NCBI GenBank assembly: GCA_005503065.1
Contig: SCOE01000010.1
Location: 62,001-126,000, forward strand
Direction: 5' to 3'
Length of the DNA stretch: 64,000 nt
From: Comamonadaceae bacterium ALPHA2B
Lineage (GTDB): Bacteria; Pseudomonadota; Gammaproteobacteria; Burkholderiales; Burkholderiaceae_C
Below are positions 37,963 through 47,329 of the stretch, in pieces. Under the pieces are notes generated by a model, which saw only the letters and a program-made list of their open reading frames with translations, was not told the origin of the DNA and ran no database searches. The position numbers were made by a program, and so were the translations under genes. Every line of letters starts with the position of its first letter. Position 1 is the stretch's first letter.

Positions 37963-38154
37963 GGCTGCATGGAGTTGAAGGCAAGCCGACCGCGCAGCGT
38001 CGAGGCGACGCGCTTTCGAACCGGCCGGCCGTCGTTCAACGCCCACTGCACAGGGCCGATGACAGCGCATGTGTCAACGTTGGTATCGGGTTGTTGTCGG
38101 CGTGCAGCGCGACATGTCCGCTGCAGGGCCGGTGGTCATGCAGCGGTCAGCTTG

Positions 38155-39324
38155 TCAGGGGCGCACGGCTTTGCGATGCATGCGTCGCGAAGCGCGCACG
38201 GCTTTTCTCTGGCGCTTCTGCCAGCCCGACACCACCGCACTCGCGACCGTCGCGGCACCCAGCCACAGCAGCTGCTTCATCAGTCCTTCGGTCGCACGCT
38301 GCACCCGTGCATCGATCTCGGCCTGCGCTGCCGCCGTGCGCGCCAGCGCGGCATGGTCGGGCACGTCGGTGACGACCGGCGCCGCGCCGGCGGCGGATGC
38401 GACCTCCGCAGGCGCCGCGTCGGTGCCCGCCTGGGCCACCGCCGCGGCGGCTTCGGTCGCGGCCACGGCCTGCGCGCCAGCCACCGAGCCGTGCGCGTGG
38501 GCATACACCTTGGTGAACTCTGCGCCCAAGAGGAAGATCTGTGCGGCGTAATAGACCCACGCCAGCAGCACCACCAGCGAACCGGCCGCCGCGTAGGACT
38601 CGTTCATCCCGCTCTTGCCCAGGTACAGGCCGATCACGAACTTGCCCACCTCGAACAGCACCGCGGTCACGGCGGCGCCGATCCACACGTCGTGCCAGGC
38701 GATGGGCGCGGTGGGCATGAACTTGAAGATCATCGCGAAGAGCAGCGTGGTGATGCCGATGGAGACCGCGATGTTGAGCACCTGCAGCAGCACCGCCCAG
38801 CCCGGCAGGTAGCCGCCGGCCCAGGTGCCGAAGGCGGCCACGATGGTGCTCACCAGCAGCGACACCATCAGCAGGAAGGCCAGCGCCAGGATGAGCCCGA
38901 AGGACAGCACCCGGGCCCGCAACAGCGACCACACGCCGCTGGGCTTGGCGGCGGCGGGCACATGCCAGATGCGGTCCAGCGCGCTCTGCAGCTCGGCGAA
39001 CACCGTGGTCGCACCGACCAGCAGCACGCCCACGCTCAGCAGCCCCGCCAGCAGGCCCTTGGACGGCTCGCTCGCGCTCTTGACCAGGCCCTGCACCGCC
39101 AGCGCGCCGTCGCGCCCGATGAAGCCCGAGAGCTGCGCCACGATCTCCCCCTGAACCGCTTCGCGCCCGAACAGGGCACCGGCCACGGCGATCACGATCA
39201 CCAGCAGCGGCGCAAGCGAGAACACGGTGTAGTAGCTGATCGCGGCGCCCATGCTGGGCGCGAAGTCGTCGGACCAGGCGGTGACCGCCTTCTTGCCGAG
39301 GTCGAGGAACTGCTTGGGCTGCAT
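38155..39324 (-). CDS. YihY/BrkB-family inner-membrane protein
   Basis: 389 residues. Seen: the N-terminal YihY signature (WSDDFAPSMGAAISYYTVFSLAPLLVI), five to six further membrane segments, GIWHVP-like RIWHVPAAAKPSG in the loop, and AWVYYAAQIFLLGAEFTKVYA at the end of the core. The last ~100 residues are an Ala-rich extension with a basic terminus, longer than usual for the family. Function in the family is not settled; the old ribonuclease BN label is wrong. Confidence 0.9.
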   Translation of the reverse strand: MQPKQFLDLGKKAVTAWSDDFAPSMGAAISYYTVFSLAPLLVIVIAVAGALFGREAVQGEIVAQLSGFIGRDGALAVQGLVKSASEPSKGLLAGLLSVGVLLVGATTVFAELQSALDRIWHVPAAAKPSGVWSLLRARVLSFGLILALAFLLMVSLLVSTIVAAFGTWAGGYLPGWAVLLQVLNIAVSIGITTLLFAMIFKFMPTAPIAWHDVWIGAAVTAVLFEVGKFVIGLYLGKSGMNESYAAAGSLVVLLAWVYYAAQIFLLGAEFTKVYAHAHGSVAGAQAVAATEAAAAVAQAGTDAAPAEVASAAGAAPVVTDVPDHAALARTAAAQAEIDARVQRATEGLMKQLLWLGAATVASAVVSGWQKRQRKAVRASRRMHRKAVRP

Positions 39325-39509
39325 GGCGGCGGCGTGGTGGGCGTTGATCGCCGATCATGGGTCCACGCGGCGCCCTGCACGATCCGCCGGACGCGATGGC
39401 GCGGGTAGGCCAAGAGGCTGCCCGCGGCATCGCCCCGCGCGGACAGGGCGCGCCGGATGCGCCGAGAATGCGCGACCGATCCCCGATCCCTTTCCAGCAT
39501 CCGCTCGTC

Positions 39510-39989
39510 ATGACCATCACCAAGGACACCGTCGTCACCCTCCGCTACAAGGTTTCCGACCCCAAGACCGGCCAGCTCATCGAAGCGGCCAAGGAGCCCA
39601 TGGCCTACCTGCATGGCGGCTACGACAACACGCTGCCCAAGATCGAGGAAGCCCTCGAGGGCAAGGACGCCGGCTTCCAGACCACGCTGACGCTGGCGCC
39701 CGCCGACGCCTTCGGCGAGCGCGACGAGTCGCTGGTGCGCACCATCCCCAAGAGCGAGTTCCCGCCCGGCGTGAAGGTCGGCGGGCAGTTGCAGGGCCAG
39801 CTCGATGACGGCACGCAGCGCGTGTTCAACGTCGTCAAGATCAAGGGCCCGCAGGTGCTGCTCGACGGCAACCACCCCTGGGCCGGCCGCACGCTGAAGT
39901 TCGGCCTCACCGTCGTCGGCGTGCGGCCGGCCACCGAGGAAGAGATCGCCCACCGGCATGTGCACGGGGCGGGCGGGCATCACCACTGA
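39510..39989 (+). CDS. SlyD-like FKBP-type peptidyl-prolyl isomerase
   Basis: 159 residues. Seen: KDTVVTLRYKVSDPKTGQLIE, the FKBP/IF-domain arrangement with PEDAFGE-type PADAFGERDESLV, DGNHPWAGRTLKFGLTVVGV, and a short His-rich tail HVHGAGGHHH that should bind nickel or other metals. It is a folding helper and possible metallochaperone in the cytoplasm. ATG 39510 starts the family N-terminus. The gene is divergent from yihY. Confidence 0.92.
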   Translation: MTITKDTVVTLRYKVSDPKTGQLIEAAKEPMAYLHGGYDNTLPKIEEALEGKDAGFQTTLTLAPADAFGERDESLVRTIPKSEFPPGVKVGGQLQGQLDDGTQRVFNVVKIKGPQVLLDGNHPWAGRTLKFGLTVVGVRPATEEEIAHRHVHGAGGHHH

Positions 39990-40003
39990 GGGCGCCGGCT
40001 GGT

Positions 40004-40870
40004 ATGGCCCGCGATGAAGAGATCGCTTCGGGACCTCGCCGCTGGCTGGAGCCGATCCCTGCGCTGCTCGGAGGGCTACTTACGGCGACTTCCGCCGTTG
40101 GCATCGTGCTGGCCTTGCTGGGCTATGGCGTTGCGCTTGCCGTGCAAAGCCGCTTCGCCCTCCCAAGTTCGATGGCGTTCACATCGACGCTTGACCTGTT
40201 CGGCCTTGGCGGATGGGCGGTGCTTCGCGTCCTCGCCGCAGCGTCGCAATGGAAGAGTTGGGAGTTCTACGCCGAACTCGGAAAGCAGATTTGGGACTAC
40301 TCGCTTCGGGTGTACGGCTACGCGCTGGCGATGGGCTCCATCTATCTGGTATTTGCGATGTTGCGTCTCGCGGTGCGCCGTTGGCTGGCGCCGGGCGTCA
40401 GGTCGCAAAGAGTCTCCGATGTGCGAGCATTCATCCGAGGCAGGTCCTGGCTCCTGAACGCGGTTGCAGGCACGGTCAGTGTTGCGTTCACGCTCGCCTC
40501 GCTGCCGCTCGCCCTTCTGGCCGGCCTGGTGATCCTGGTCATCGTCTGCTTTGCGCTCGCGGCAATTCCGACCATGGGCCTTTCAGCGGGCGAGGCGTAC
40601 ATCGACGAGTGGGTTATCAGGCCGACAGAGTGCCTTCCGGTGAAATCCAGGGAAGCTCGCCTGCAAGTTACTAAGACGCTCCCGACGTCATCAGTGCCGA
40701 AGAAATACGGCGTGCCGTGCATCGCTGTCGTACAGCGTGATGGGCCGGTTGAGAAAGGCCGCCTAGTATTCGGTACCGCGAATGCCGTCATCCTCTACGA
40801 CCCGGCGAGTGGCGTCGCAAAACGTGTCAGCTTGGACAACAGCAAGGTCGAGGTGATCGCACAGCTCTAA
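40004..40870 (+). CDS. Hypothetical multi-pass membrane protein with atypical codon use
   Basis: 288 residues with four predicted membrane segments (near residues 20-45, 60-80, 105-125 and 150-190), then a soluble C-terminal domain of ~85 residues with VPCIAVVQRDGPVEKGRLVFG. Codons such as CTA, CTT, GTA, AGT and ACT are frequent here and rare in the neighbours, and GC is visibly lower. It starts 14 bp after the FKBP gene. It looks like a recent arrival or strain-specific gene. No family recognised. Confidence 0.7.
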   Translation: MARDEEIASGPRRWLEPIPALLGGLLTATSAVGIVLALLGYGVALAVQSRFALPSSMAFTSTLDLFGLGGWAVLRVLAAASQWKSWEFYAELGKQIWDYSLRVYGYALAMGSIYLVFAMLRLAVRRWLAPGVRSQRVSDVRAFIRGRSWLLNAVAGTVSVAFTLASLPLALLAGLVILVIVCFALAAIPTMGLSAGEAYIDEWVIRPTECLPVKSREARLQVTKTLPTSSVPKKYGVPCIAVVQRDGPVEKGRLVFGTANAVILYDPASGVAKRVSLDNSKVEVIAQL

Positions 40871-40889
40871 GCGGCAGAAGCGCGGTCGG

Positions 40890-41021
40890 TCAGGATCGCG
40901 TGCTTTCATCGTCCTGACCCGTGGCCCGTGGGTGATGCGCCAAAGCCAACAGGAACACGAAGCCCACTCCGCTAAGCACCGCGATGGCCGTGAGCCAATC
41001 GAGCGTGGTGTCGATGTCCAT
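40890..41021 (-). CDS. 43-residue membrane microprotein
   Basis: Reading from ATG 41021: MDIDTTLDWLTAIAVLSG, one hydrophobic helix continuing through FVFLLALAH, then a polar tail ending DDESTRS. It starts 9 bp after the stop of the membrane gene at 41031-41552 on the same strand, so it is probably translated by coupling and may be a small subunit of it. No Shine-Dalgarno of its own is visible. Confidence 0.5.
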   Translation of the reverse strand: MDIDTTLDWLTAIAVLSGVGFVFLLALAHHPRATGQDDESTRS

Positions 41022-41030
41022 GGCAGCGGC

Positions 41031-41552
41031 TCAGCGGGTGAAGGTGTTGGCCACGCGGCGCGAGGCGATGAAGTAGGGCACGCCCACGGCGCACAGCAGC
41101 GCCAGGGGCACGGCGGCGCGCCAGGGGTTGGTCACGGCGCCCCAGGCCACGGGCAGCTGACCGGCCCACAGGGCGCCGATGCCCTGCAGTCCCAGGGCCA
41201 GGCCGAAGAAGGCGATGACGCGGCCCGGCGCGCTGGCGCGGCGGCGGAAGAAGGCCACGGCGGCCCACACGCCGACCACGAAACCGACGATGCCTGCGAG
41301 GATCTCGAAGTGCAGCAGCGAAGGCAGCAGCGGGTGGTAGCCCGCGGCAGCCGGCGAGGCCAGCTGCTCCCAGGCGCCGGGCTGCAGCAATTGATGGACC
41401 GTGCGCAGCGCATCCGCCAGCAGGTACAGCGGCGCGGCCAGCAGCGCCAGGGCCGGCAGGAGCAGCCAGCCGGCCAGGCCTTCGGGACCGGGTCCCGGTG
41501 CGGCCAGCGGGGCACGCGCCGGCGGTGGGAACGAGGAGGAGGACAACAGCAT
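41031..41552 (-). CDS. Membrane protein, DUF2569-like
   Basis: 173 residues with four membrane segments: GWLLLPALALLAAPLYLLAD, FEILAGIVGFVVGVWAAVAFF, IAFFGLALGLQGIGALWAG and AAVPLALLCAVGVPYFIAS, ending with the basic tail RRVANTFTR. The pattern of a Gly-Gly-Trp-Leu start and PYF-x-x-S-x-R-V end recalls DUF2569 proteins. ATG 41552 is used; upstream in-frame codons lie in non-coding sequence. Function unknown. Confidence 0.7.
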   Translation of the reverse strand: MLLSSSSFPPPARAPLAAPGPGPEGLAGWLLLPALALLAAPLYLLADALRTVHQLLQPGAWEQLASPAAAGYHPLLPSLLHFEILAGIVGFVVGVWAAVAFFRRRASAPGRVIAFFGLALGLQGIGALWAGQLPVAWGAVTNPWRAAVPLALLCAVGVPYFIASRRVANTFTR

Positions 41553-41704
41553 CGCGGCAACTCCACGGTGACGGACGGCCCCAGCGTAGCGCGGGCCGCC
41601 ATGTCCCTGCACGGGCATTGGGCATAGAACCCCTCCGCCATTGGTTCGACGGGAAAACCCCGGCGCTTCCCGGTGCGCGGGCCGCGGCCCAGGGCTGGCG
41701 CGCT

Positions 41705-42082
41705 TCAGTGCAGCGAGAGGTTGCCGCAGTAGGCGAGGAATTCCTCGAGCTCGCTGGACTTGTCGAAGACGGCGTTGGCGCCCAGCTCGGCGCAGCGCTC
41801 GCGCATGGCCGGCGTGGCGTAATTGCTCAGCACCACCACGCGCTGGTCGGGCCGGCGCCGCTTGCAGGCCTCGACCACGCCGAGGCCCGATCCGTCCTTG
41901 AGGAAGAGATCGATCACCGCCAGCCGCCAGTCGGCCGCATGGTCGCGGGTGAGCCAGGCGATCGCGTCCTCCTGCCCCTCGGCAATGCCGACGACCTGCG
42001 TGTCGCCCAGTTCCTCCATGGTGGGGATGAGGCTGTGGCGGATGAGGGCGTTGTCTTCGACGAGAAAGGCGGGAGCGGGCAT
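41705..42082 (-). CDS. Receiver-only response regulator, paralog 1 of 3
   Basis: 125 residues, a single CheY-like receiver with no output domain. Seen: FLVEDNALIRHSLIPTMEEL, phospho-acceptor Asp in AVIDLFLKDGSGLGV, Ser in VVVLSNYATP and Lys in AVFDKSSELEEF. It is closely related along its whole length to the products at 50316 and 56377. No histidine kinase is adjacent, so it probably works as a phosphotransfer sink or protein-binding switch (inference). The sequence AGTGGAACTTAA (42112-42123) upstream resembles AGTGGACGTTAA upstream of paralog 2. Confidence 0.9.
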   Translation of the reverse strand: MPAPAFLVEDNALIRHSLIPTMEELGDTQVVGIAEGQEDAIAWLTRDHAADWRLAVIDLFLKDGSGLGVVEACKRRRPDQRVVVLSNYATPAMRERCAELGANAVFDKSSELEEFLAYCGNLSLH

Positions 42083-42206
42083 GCGGGACCCAGTGATGTG
42101 TTGTGCTGCTGAGTGGAACTTAAGGCCGCGCGTGCCGTTGTCAGTGGGTGCGAGGCCGGCTGCCCGCGCAGGACCAGACCTACGCCGCGGTGCAACACGC
42201 TTCGGT

Positions 42207-42269
42207 ATGCTCCTGAATTCATAGCATCTTGCGCAGACTGGACGGGCGCTTTGGGCCTATTCGACCTGA
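42207..42269 (+). repeat. Dispersed repeat R1, copy 4
   Basis: ATGCTCCTGAATTCATAGC, then GACGGGCGCTTTGGGCC and TATTCGACC. It is very close to copy 5 at 52426. It lies between divergent genes, upstream of the antiporter gene. Confidence 0.8.
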
Positions 42270-42369
42270 GGATTTGAGGCGACCGCCGGTACAATGCACG
42301 CTGGGTGTCCGGCGCTTCCTGCCGGGCAGGTTCATGCGCAGGTCGGGCCGCCGCGCGGTTGGACTTCGC

Positions 42370-43641
42370 ATGCACACCCTGTCGTCTCCCACGGCCGTCC
42401 AGGTCGTCGCCGCCGCGCTTTTCGCGCTGGCCCTCATCCACACCTTCGCTGCGCGCCAGTTCGAGCGCCTGGCGCACCGCTACCCGCGCCACGGCGGGCT
42501 GTTCCACCTGCTGGGCGAGGTCGAAGTCGTGTTCGGCGCCTGGGCCATCGTGCTGGTGGCCGCGATGGCGCTGCTGCAGGGCGGCGCGCAGGCGCTGGCG
42601 TATGCCGAGTCGCGCCAGTACACGGAGCCGCTCTTCGTCTTCGCGGTGATGGTGGTGGCCGCCTCGCGCCCGATCCTGGTCGCGGTGCAGGCGGGCGTCG
42701 ATGCGCTGGCCCGCGTGCTGCCACTGCCCACACCGCTCGTGCGCGCCTGGCTGGGGCTGGCGGGCGTGCCGCTGCTGGGCTCGCTCATCACCGAACCGGC
42801 GGCGATGACGCTGGCGGCCCTGATGCTTGCGCCGCAGGTCTTCCACGCCGGCGTGCCGCAGCGGCTGAAGTACTTCGCGCTGGGCGTGCTGTTCGTCAAC
42901 GTGTCCATCGGCGGGACGCTGAGTGCCTTCGCAGCGCCACCGGTGCTGATGGTGGCGGCGGCCTGGGGCTGGGACTCGCTGTTCATGCTGCAGACCTTCG
43001 GCTGGAAGGCGGCGATCGCGGTCGTGGCCAACGCCACGCTGGCCACTTTCGCGCTGCGGCGGCACCTGCTTGCGCAGCCCGCGCCGGCCGGCCTGGCCGC
43101 GCCCGGCATGCCGCCGCTGGCGGTGGTGCTCGCGCACTTCGGCTTCCTGGCCGGCGTGGTGCTGCTGGCGCACCACCCGGTGGCCTTCCTCGGCCTGTTC
43201 CTGATGTTCGTGGGCTACACCGCGGCGTACCCGAGGCACCAGAGCCCCTTGATCATCAAGGAAGCGCTGCTGGTGGCCTTCTTTCTCGCGGGCCTGGTGG
43301 TGCTGGGCGGCCTGCAGCAGTGGTGGCTGCAGCCCATCGTGTCGGGGCTGTCGTCGGGCACGCTCTTCGTGGGTGCCGCGGCGCTCACGGCCATCACCGA
43401 CAACGCGGCGCTGACCTACCTGGGCTCGCTGATCGAGGGCATGAGCGAATCGGCGCGCTACAGCCTGGTGGCCGGCGCGGTGGCGGGCGGCGGGCTGACG
43501 GTGATCGCCAACGCGCCCAACCCGGCCGGCGTGGCGCTGCTCAAGGCCGGCTTCGACGACGGCGCGGTGGGCGCGGGCGGCCTGCTGCTGGGCGCCCTGC
43601 TGCCCACCGCCATCGCGCTGGCGGCGCTGTGGTGGCTGTGA
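42370..43641 (+). CDS. Putative Na+/H+ antiporter
   Basis: 423 residues with about 11 membrane segments. Seen: PLLGSLITEPAAMTLAALML, NVSIGGTLSAFAAPPVLMVA, AALTAITDNAALTYLGSLIEG and VIANAPNPAGVALLKAGF, the paired TEPA/TDNA and GGTLS/NAPNP motifs of the putative Na+/H+ antiporter family related to NhaD/CitMHS transporters. ATG 42370 fixes a normal N-terminus; TACAAT at 42290-42295 is a possible -10. A single gene, convergent with an amidase gene. Confidence 0.88.
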   Translation: MHTLSSPTAVQVVAAALFALALIHTFAARQFERLAHRYPRHGGLFHLLGEVEVVFGAWAIVLVAAMALLQGGAQALAYAESRQYTEPLFVFAVMVVAASRPILVAVQAGVDALARVLPLPTPLVRAWLGLAGVPLLGSLITEPAAMTLAALMLAPQVFHAGVPQRLKYFALGVLFVNVSIGGTLSAFAAPPVLMVAAAWGWDSLFMLQTFGWKAAIAVVANATLATFALRRHLLAQPAPAGLAAPGMPPLAVVLAHFGFLAGVVLLAHHPVAFLGLFLMFVGYTAAYPRHQSPLIIKEALLVAFFLAGLVVLGGLQQWWLQPIVSGLSSGTLFVGAAALTAITDNAALTYLGSLIEGMSESARYSLVAGAVAGGGLTVIANAPNPAGVALLKAGFDDGAVGAGGLLLGALLPTAIALAALWWL

Positions 43642-43654
43642 GGCAGGCGCCGCC

Positions 43655-45079
43655 TCAGGGCTGCGGATCGACCGGCATCGGCGGCACGCCGCGCGCCTCG
43701 ATGGCCTCGCCGGCCTCGAGCAGCAGGTCTTCGCGGAAACGCGTGGCCGTGAGCTGCACGCCGACCGGCGCGATGCCGTGCGGCCCCTCGGCCAGGCCGG
43801 TGCTCACGACCAGCCCCGGCAGGCCGACGAAGGGCAGCGCGATCATGGTTGTCTGCGCGGCCCAGACGCGGGCATAGCGCTGCGGGCCCTGCAGGTCGGC
43901 ATCGACCTCGAAGGGCAGTTCGCCCGAGGCGGGCAGCAGCACCAGCGGGTAGCGTTCGGCCAGGAAGCGCTGCCAGGCGCGCGCCACGGTGGCGCGGCGC
44001 GACAGCACGGCCAGCACCTGCTCGGCCTTGACCTCCCCGACCAGCTCGAACTGCCCGCGCAACGCGGCCAGCGCACCGGTGTCGCCCTCGCGCTCGGCGG
44101 TGGCCAGCTGGGTGGCGTAGCCGTCACCCATCCACAGCGTGACCTGGTCGGCCACGGCGGCCTTCAGCGGCGGCAGCGCATCGACCTCGTCGACCGTCCA
44201 GCCGGCGTCGCGCAGGCGCGCGGCGGCTTCGTGCAGGGCGGACTCGACCTCGGGCACGGTGTCCATGCCGTCCGGCCGCACGCACAGCGCCGCCAGGCGC
44301 GGCACCGGCGCGCCCACCAGCGGCACGGGCATGTGCCACGCGTCGCGCGGGTCGGGCTGCGCCATCGCGGCCAGGCCCAGGCGCAGGTCGCCCACCTGGC
44401 GCGCGATCGGGCCGGAGACGGCGGTGATCTGCGGCCCGATGGCGCGCTCCGGCCCCGAGGCGTTCCACGCCGGCACGCGCCCGAGGCTGGGCCGCAGGCC
44501 ATGCACGCCGCAGGCGTAGGCCGGATAGCGGATCGAGCCGGCGATGTCGGTGCCGTGCGCCAGCGCACCGATGCCCGCGGCCACCGCCGAGGCCGCGCCG
44601 CCCGACGAACCGCCGGGCGTGAGGGCAGCGTTGCGGGGATTGCGCGTGCGCCCGTGCAGCCGGTTGTCGGTGAACCAGCGGTAGCTGAAGGCCGGCGTGT
44701 TGGTGCGGCCCAGCAGCACGGCGCCGGCGCGCAGCAGGTTGTCGGCCACCGGGCTGTTCGTTTGCGCGACCAGGTCCTTCTGCAGGGTGACGCCGTTGGT
44801 CGTGGCGAAGCCGGCCTGGTCCGTGTTGACCTTGACGGTGACCGGCACGCCGGCGAGCGGGCCGACCGCCTCGCCACGCGCCAGTGCGGCATCGACCTCG
44901 GCGGCCCGCTGCAGCACGGCGTCGGGCCGGTGCTCGACGACGGCGTTGAGCCGCGGATTGACGGCATCGAGCCGCGCGAGCGCATCGCGCGCAACCTCGG
45001 TGGCGGAGAGCTTGCGCTGGGCGATCAGCGCGGCGAGGCGGGTGGCGGACAGGCGCCAGAGTTCGTCGGAAGAAGGCAT
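43655..45079 (-). CDS. Amidase-signature family protein (first of two)
   Basis: 474 residues. Seen: catalytic Lys in VPVTVKVNTDQAGF, the Gly/Ser signature PGGSSGGAASAVAAGIG with the cis-Ser, and nucleophile Ser in GTDIAGSIRYPAYACG. It hydrolyses an amide; the exact substrate is unknown. It shares organisation but little detail with the second amidase at 56904. ATG 45079 begins a typical AS-family N-terminus (ELWRLSATRLAALIAQRKLS). Confidence 0.92.
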   Translation of the reverse strand: MPSSDELWRLSATRLAALIAQRKLSATEVARDALARLDAVNPRLNAVVEHRPDAVLQRAAEVDAALARGEAVGPLAGVPVTVKVNTDQAGFATTNGVTLQKDLVAQTNSPVADNLLRAGAVLLGRTNTPAFSYRWFTDNRLHGRTRNPRNAALTPGGSSGGAASAVAAGIGALAHGTDIAGSIRYPAYACGVHGLRPSLGRVPAWNASGPERAIGPQITAVSGPIARQVGDLRLGLAAMAQPDPRDAWHMPVPLVGAPVPRLAALCVRPDGMDTVPEVESALHEAAARLRDAGWTVDEVDALPPLKAAVADQVTLWMGDGYATQLATAEREGDTGALAALRGQFELVGEVKAEQVLAVLSRRATVARAWQRFLAERYPLVLLPASGELPFEVDADLQGPQRYARVWAAQTTMIALPFVGLPGLVVSTGLAEGPHGIAPVGVQLTATRFREDLLLEAGEAIEARGVPPMPVDPQP

Positions 45080-45148
45080 GGCGCGGGTGTAGCGGCTGGG
45101 CAAGCCGCTGTCCAGCCCGGGCACCGAACGATCGGTCCCGCAGCGATC

Positions 45149-45214
45149 GTCACGAATGTGACGAATTCGGCCGCAACGCCCGGCTGGCGTGGGCTGCAGG
45201 CCGATTGCACTTTG
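45149..45214 (+). repeat. Dispersed repeat R2, copy 3
   Basis: GTCACGAATGTGACGAATTC, then GCAACGCCCGGCTGGC and CCGATTGCACTTTG. It matches 16397-16463 block by block. It lies between the TonB-receptor 3' end and the amidase 5' end. Confidence 0.75.
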
Positions 45215-45223
45215 GCATTCTTG

Positions 45224-47329
45224 CTAGAAGTTCCAGCGCGCCGACACGCGCACGCTGCGCGGCTCCATCGGGTGCACATGGCGGTCGTCGATGCCGCCGC
45301 CGCACGCGCCGCTGGCGACTTCGCGCGCCGAGCAGGAGGCATACCAGTACTCGATGTCGTTGCCCTTGCGGCCCGCGAGGTTGAACACCTGCAACCCGAG
45401 CGTGAGCTGCCGGTTCACCGCGTAGGTGGTGCCGAGGTTCAGCACCGTGAGCGGGCGCGAGCGCACCGTGTTCGTCGTGTCCAGCGCCCGCGCGCCCATG
45501 TAGCGCAGGCGAAGCGAGCTGGTCCACGGCCCCTGCTGCCACACCACGCCGGCGGCGACCACGCGCTCGACGGCGTTGTCGATGAAGTTGCCCTCACCCT
45601 CGGGCGCCGGGCCGCGCAAGCGCGCGCGGGAGAAGGCAGCATCGGCCTCCACGCGCCAGTGCGGGTCGATCTGCCAGCGCAGCGTCGCCTCGATGCCACG
45701 GCGCCTGCTGGCGCGGCCGGGCTCGGTGGTGCCGGCATCGCCCACGTAGACCAGCTCCGAATCGAGCCGCAGCTGCCACAGCGCGGCCGTCAGCGTGAGC
45801 GCCTGGCTCGGCTGGAAGCGCCATCCGACTTCGGCTCCCCTGCCCTGGACCAGCGCCGGCACGCGCTCGGCGGCCTCGCCGGTCTGCGGGTCGAGCGCGA
45901 TGGTGGCACCGCGCACGTCGTTGCTGTGCAAGCCCACGCCGGCGTTGAGGTACAGCTCGTGCGATGGCGCCACGGTCCAGGCGAGACCGGCCTTGGGGCT
46001 GAACTGCCCGTCGTGCCCGCGCCCGCTGTTGAGGGCGCCGTACACCGGCTCGCGGCCGCGCACGTCGTAGCGCAGCCAGTCGCCGCGCAGGCCCAGGTAG
46101 CCGCGGAAGGCGTCGGTGAAGTTCACGAGCTGCTGGCCATAGAGCGACACGAGGTCCTGCGAGACCTGGTCGTCGCGGACGGTGCCGGTGCGCTGGCGCG
46201 CCACGGTCGGGTAGAGCCCCACCTCGCCGATGCGGTCGCCGCGCCACTGGGCGCCGAAGCTCAGCACGCCGTCGAGCGTGCCCAGCTTCACCGGGCGCAC
46301 GTGCGCGGCCTGCGCGCCGAAGACGCGGCGCCGGTCGGTCTGCTCGAACTGGTCGCCCTGCTCGGGGTGGTTCAGGAAGTAAGTGAAGTCCGAGAAGAGG
46401 TCGAAGCGGTAGTCGATCGCATAGGCGCTCAGCGTCGTCTCCCCCTCGGGACCCTTGTCGAACCACTGGCCCGACACCGACAGCCGGCGCGTGCGGCCGC
46501 CATCGGTGGCGTTCATGCTGCCGAAGCGCGAGAGTTCACCGCTGTCGATCAGCCGCTGGGGCACCTGGTCGGTCGACTTCCAGCGGCTCTGGTAGGCCAT
46601 GCCGGTGAGGCTGAAGCCGCGCGCGGGCGTGCCCTGCGCATAGCGCAGCACCGCGTTCGCCTTGCGCAGGCGCTCGGGCACCTGCCACGGGCCGTCGTTG
46701 CCTTCGAGCTCGACGGCGCCGAGCCAGGTCTGGTCCTGCACGGTGCGCGAGCCGGCGGCCAGCAGGCGGCGGAAGGCGTGCGCGCCCAGCGTGATCTCTG
46801 CGAAGGGCCGTTCCAGCGCGCTGACGTAGTCCAGGCCGGCGCTGCCTGCAAGCGAGAAGTCGCCGCCGTCGGCGAAGTAGGGGCCCTTGCGGTAGCGCAC
46901 GCCCGACACGAGCTCGGGGATGAGGAAGTTCAGGTCCGCGAAGCCCTGGCCATGGCCGTGCGTGGGCATGTTGACGGGCATGCCGTCGACGGTGACGGCG
47001 AAGTCGGTGCCGTGGTCGAGGTTGAAGCCACGCAGGAAGTACTGGTTGGCCTTGCCGTCGCCCGAGTGCTGCGTTGCGACCACGCCGGGCACGGCCTCGA
47101 CGATGTCGCCCGGCCGCAGCTTGGGCCGCGACTGGAAGGACGCCTTCTCGGCCGCGCCCTCGCTGGCACTGTCGGCGCTGCCGATGGCCGCATCGCGCGG
47201 GCCCTGGACCTGCACCTCGGGCAGGTGTGCAACGGCCGAAGTGGGTTGGGCGAGCGCCGTGCCCGTGGCGCCGGCGGCCCCGGCCAGCACGATGCCCAGG
47301 CGCCGCACGATGCGCTGTGCGCAAGTCAT
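45224..47329 (-). CDS. TonB-dependent outer-membrane receptor
   Basis: 701 residues. Seen: a signal peptide (RLGIVLAGAAGATGTALA), plug domain with RPGDIVEAVPGVVATQHSG, FLRGFNLDHGTDFAVTVDG and THGHGQGFADLNFLIPELV, then a 22-strand barrel ending in aromatic VSARWNF. It imports a chelated metal or other scarce solute using TonB energy. The His-rich plug loop and the presence of nikR 2.4 kb away hint at metal uptake, but this is weak. ATG 47329 has AAGGAAG just upstream; ATG 47374 (MKNINLL) is an alternative. It lies 105 bp downstream of an AraC-type gene on the same strand. Confidence 0.92.
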   Translation of the reverse strand: MTCAQRIVRRLGIVLAGAAGATGTALAQPTSAVAHLPEVQVQGPRDAAIGSADSASEGAAEKASFQSRPKLRPGDIVEAVPGVVATQHSGDGKANQYFLRGFNLDHGTDFAVTVDGMPVNMPTHGHGQGFADLNFLIPELVSGVRYRKGPYFADGGDFSLAGSAGLDYVSALERPFAEITLGAHAFRRLLAAGSRTVQDQTWLGAVELEGNDGPWQVPERLRKANAVLRYAQGTPARGFSLTGMAYQSRWKSTDQVPQRLIDSGELSRFGSMNATDGGRTRRLSVSGQWFDKGPEGETTLSAYAIDYRFDLFSDFTYFLNHPEQGDQFEQTDRRRVFGAQAAHVRPVKLGTLDGVLSFGAQWRGDRIGEVGLYPTVARQRTGTVRDDQVSQDLVSLYGQQLVNFTDAFRGYLGLRGDWLRYDVRGREPVYGALNSGRGHDGQFSPKAGLAWTVAPSHELYLNAGVGLHSNDVRGATIALDPQTGEAAERVPALVQGRGAEVGWRFQPSQALTLTAALWQLRLDSELVYVGDAGTTEPGRASRRRGIEATLRWQIDPHWRVEADAAFSRARLRGPAPEGEGNFIDNAVERVVAAGVVWQQGPWTSSLRLRYMGARALDTTNTVRSRPLTVLNLGTTYAVNRQLTLGLQVFNLAGRKGNDIEYWYASCSAREVASGACGGGIDDRHVHPMEPRSVRVSARWNF

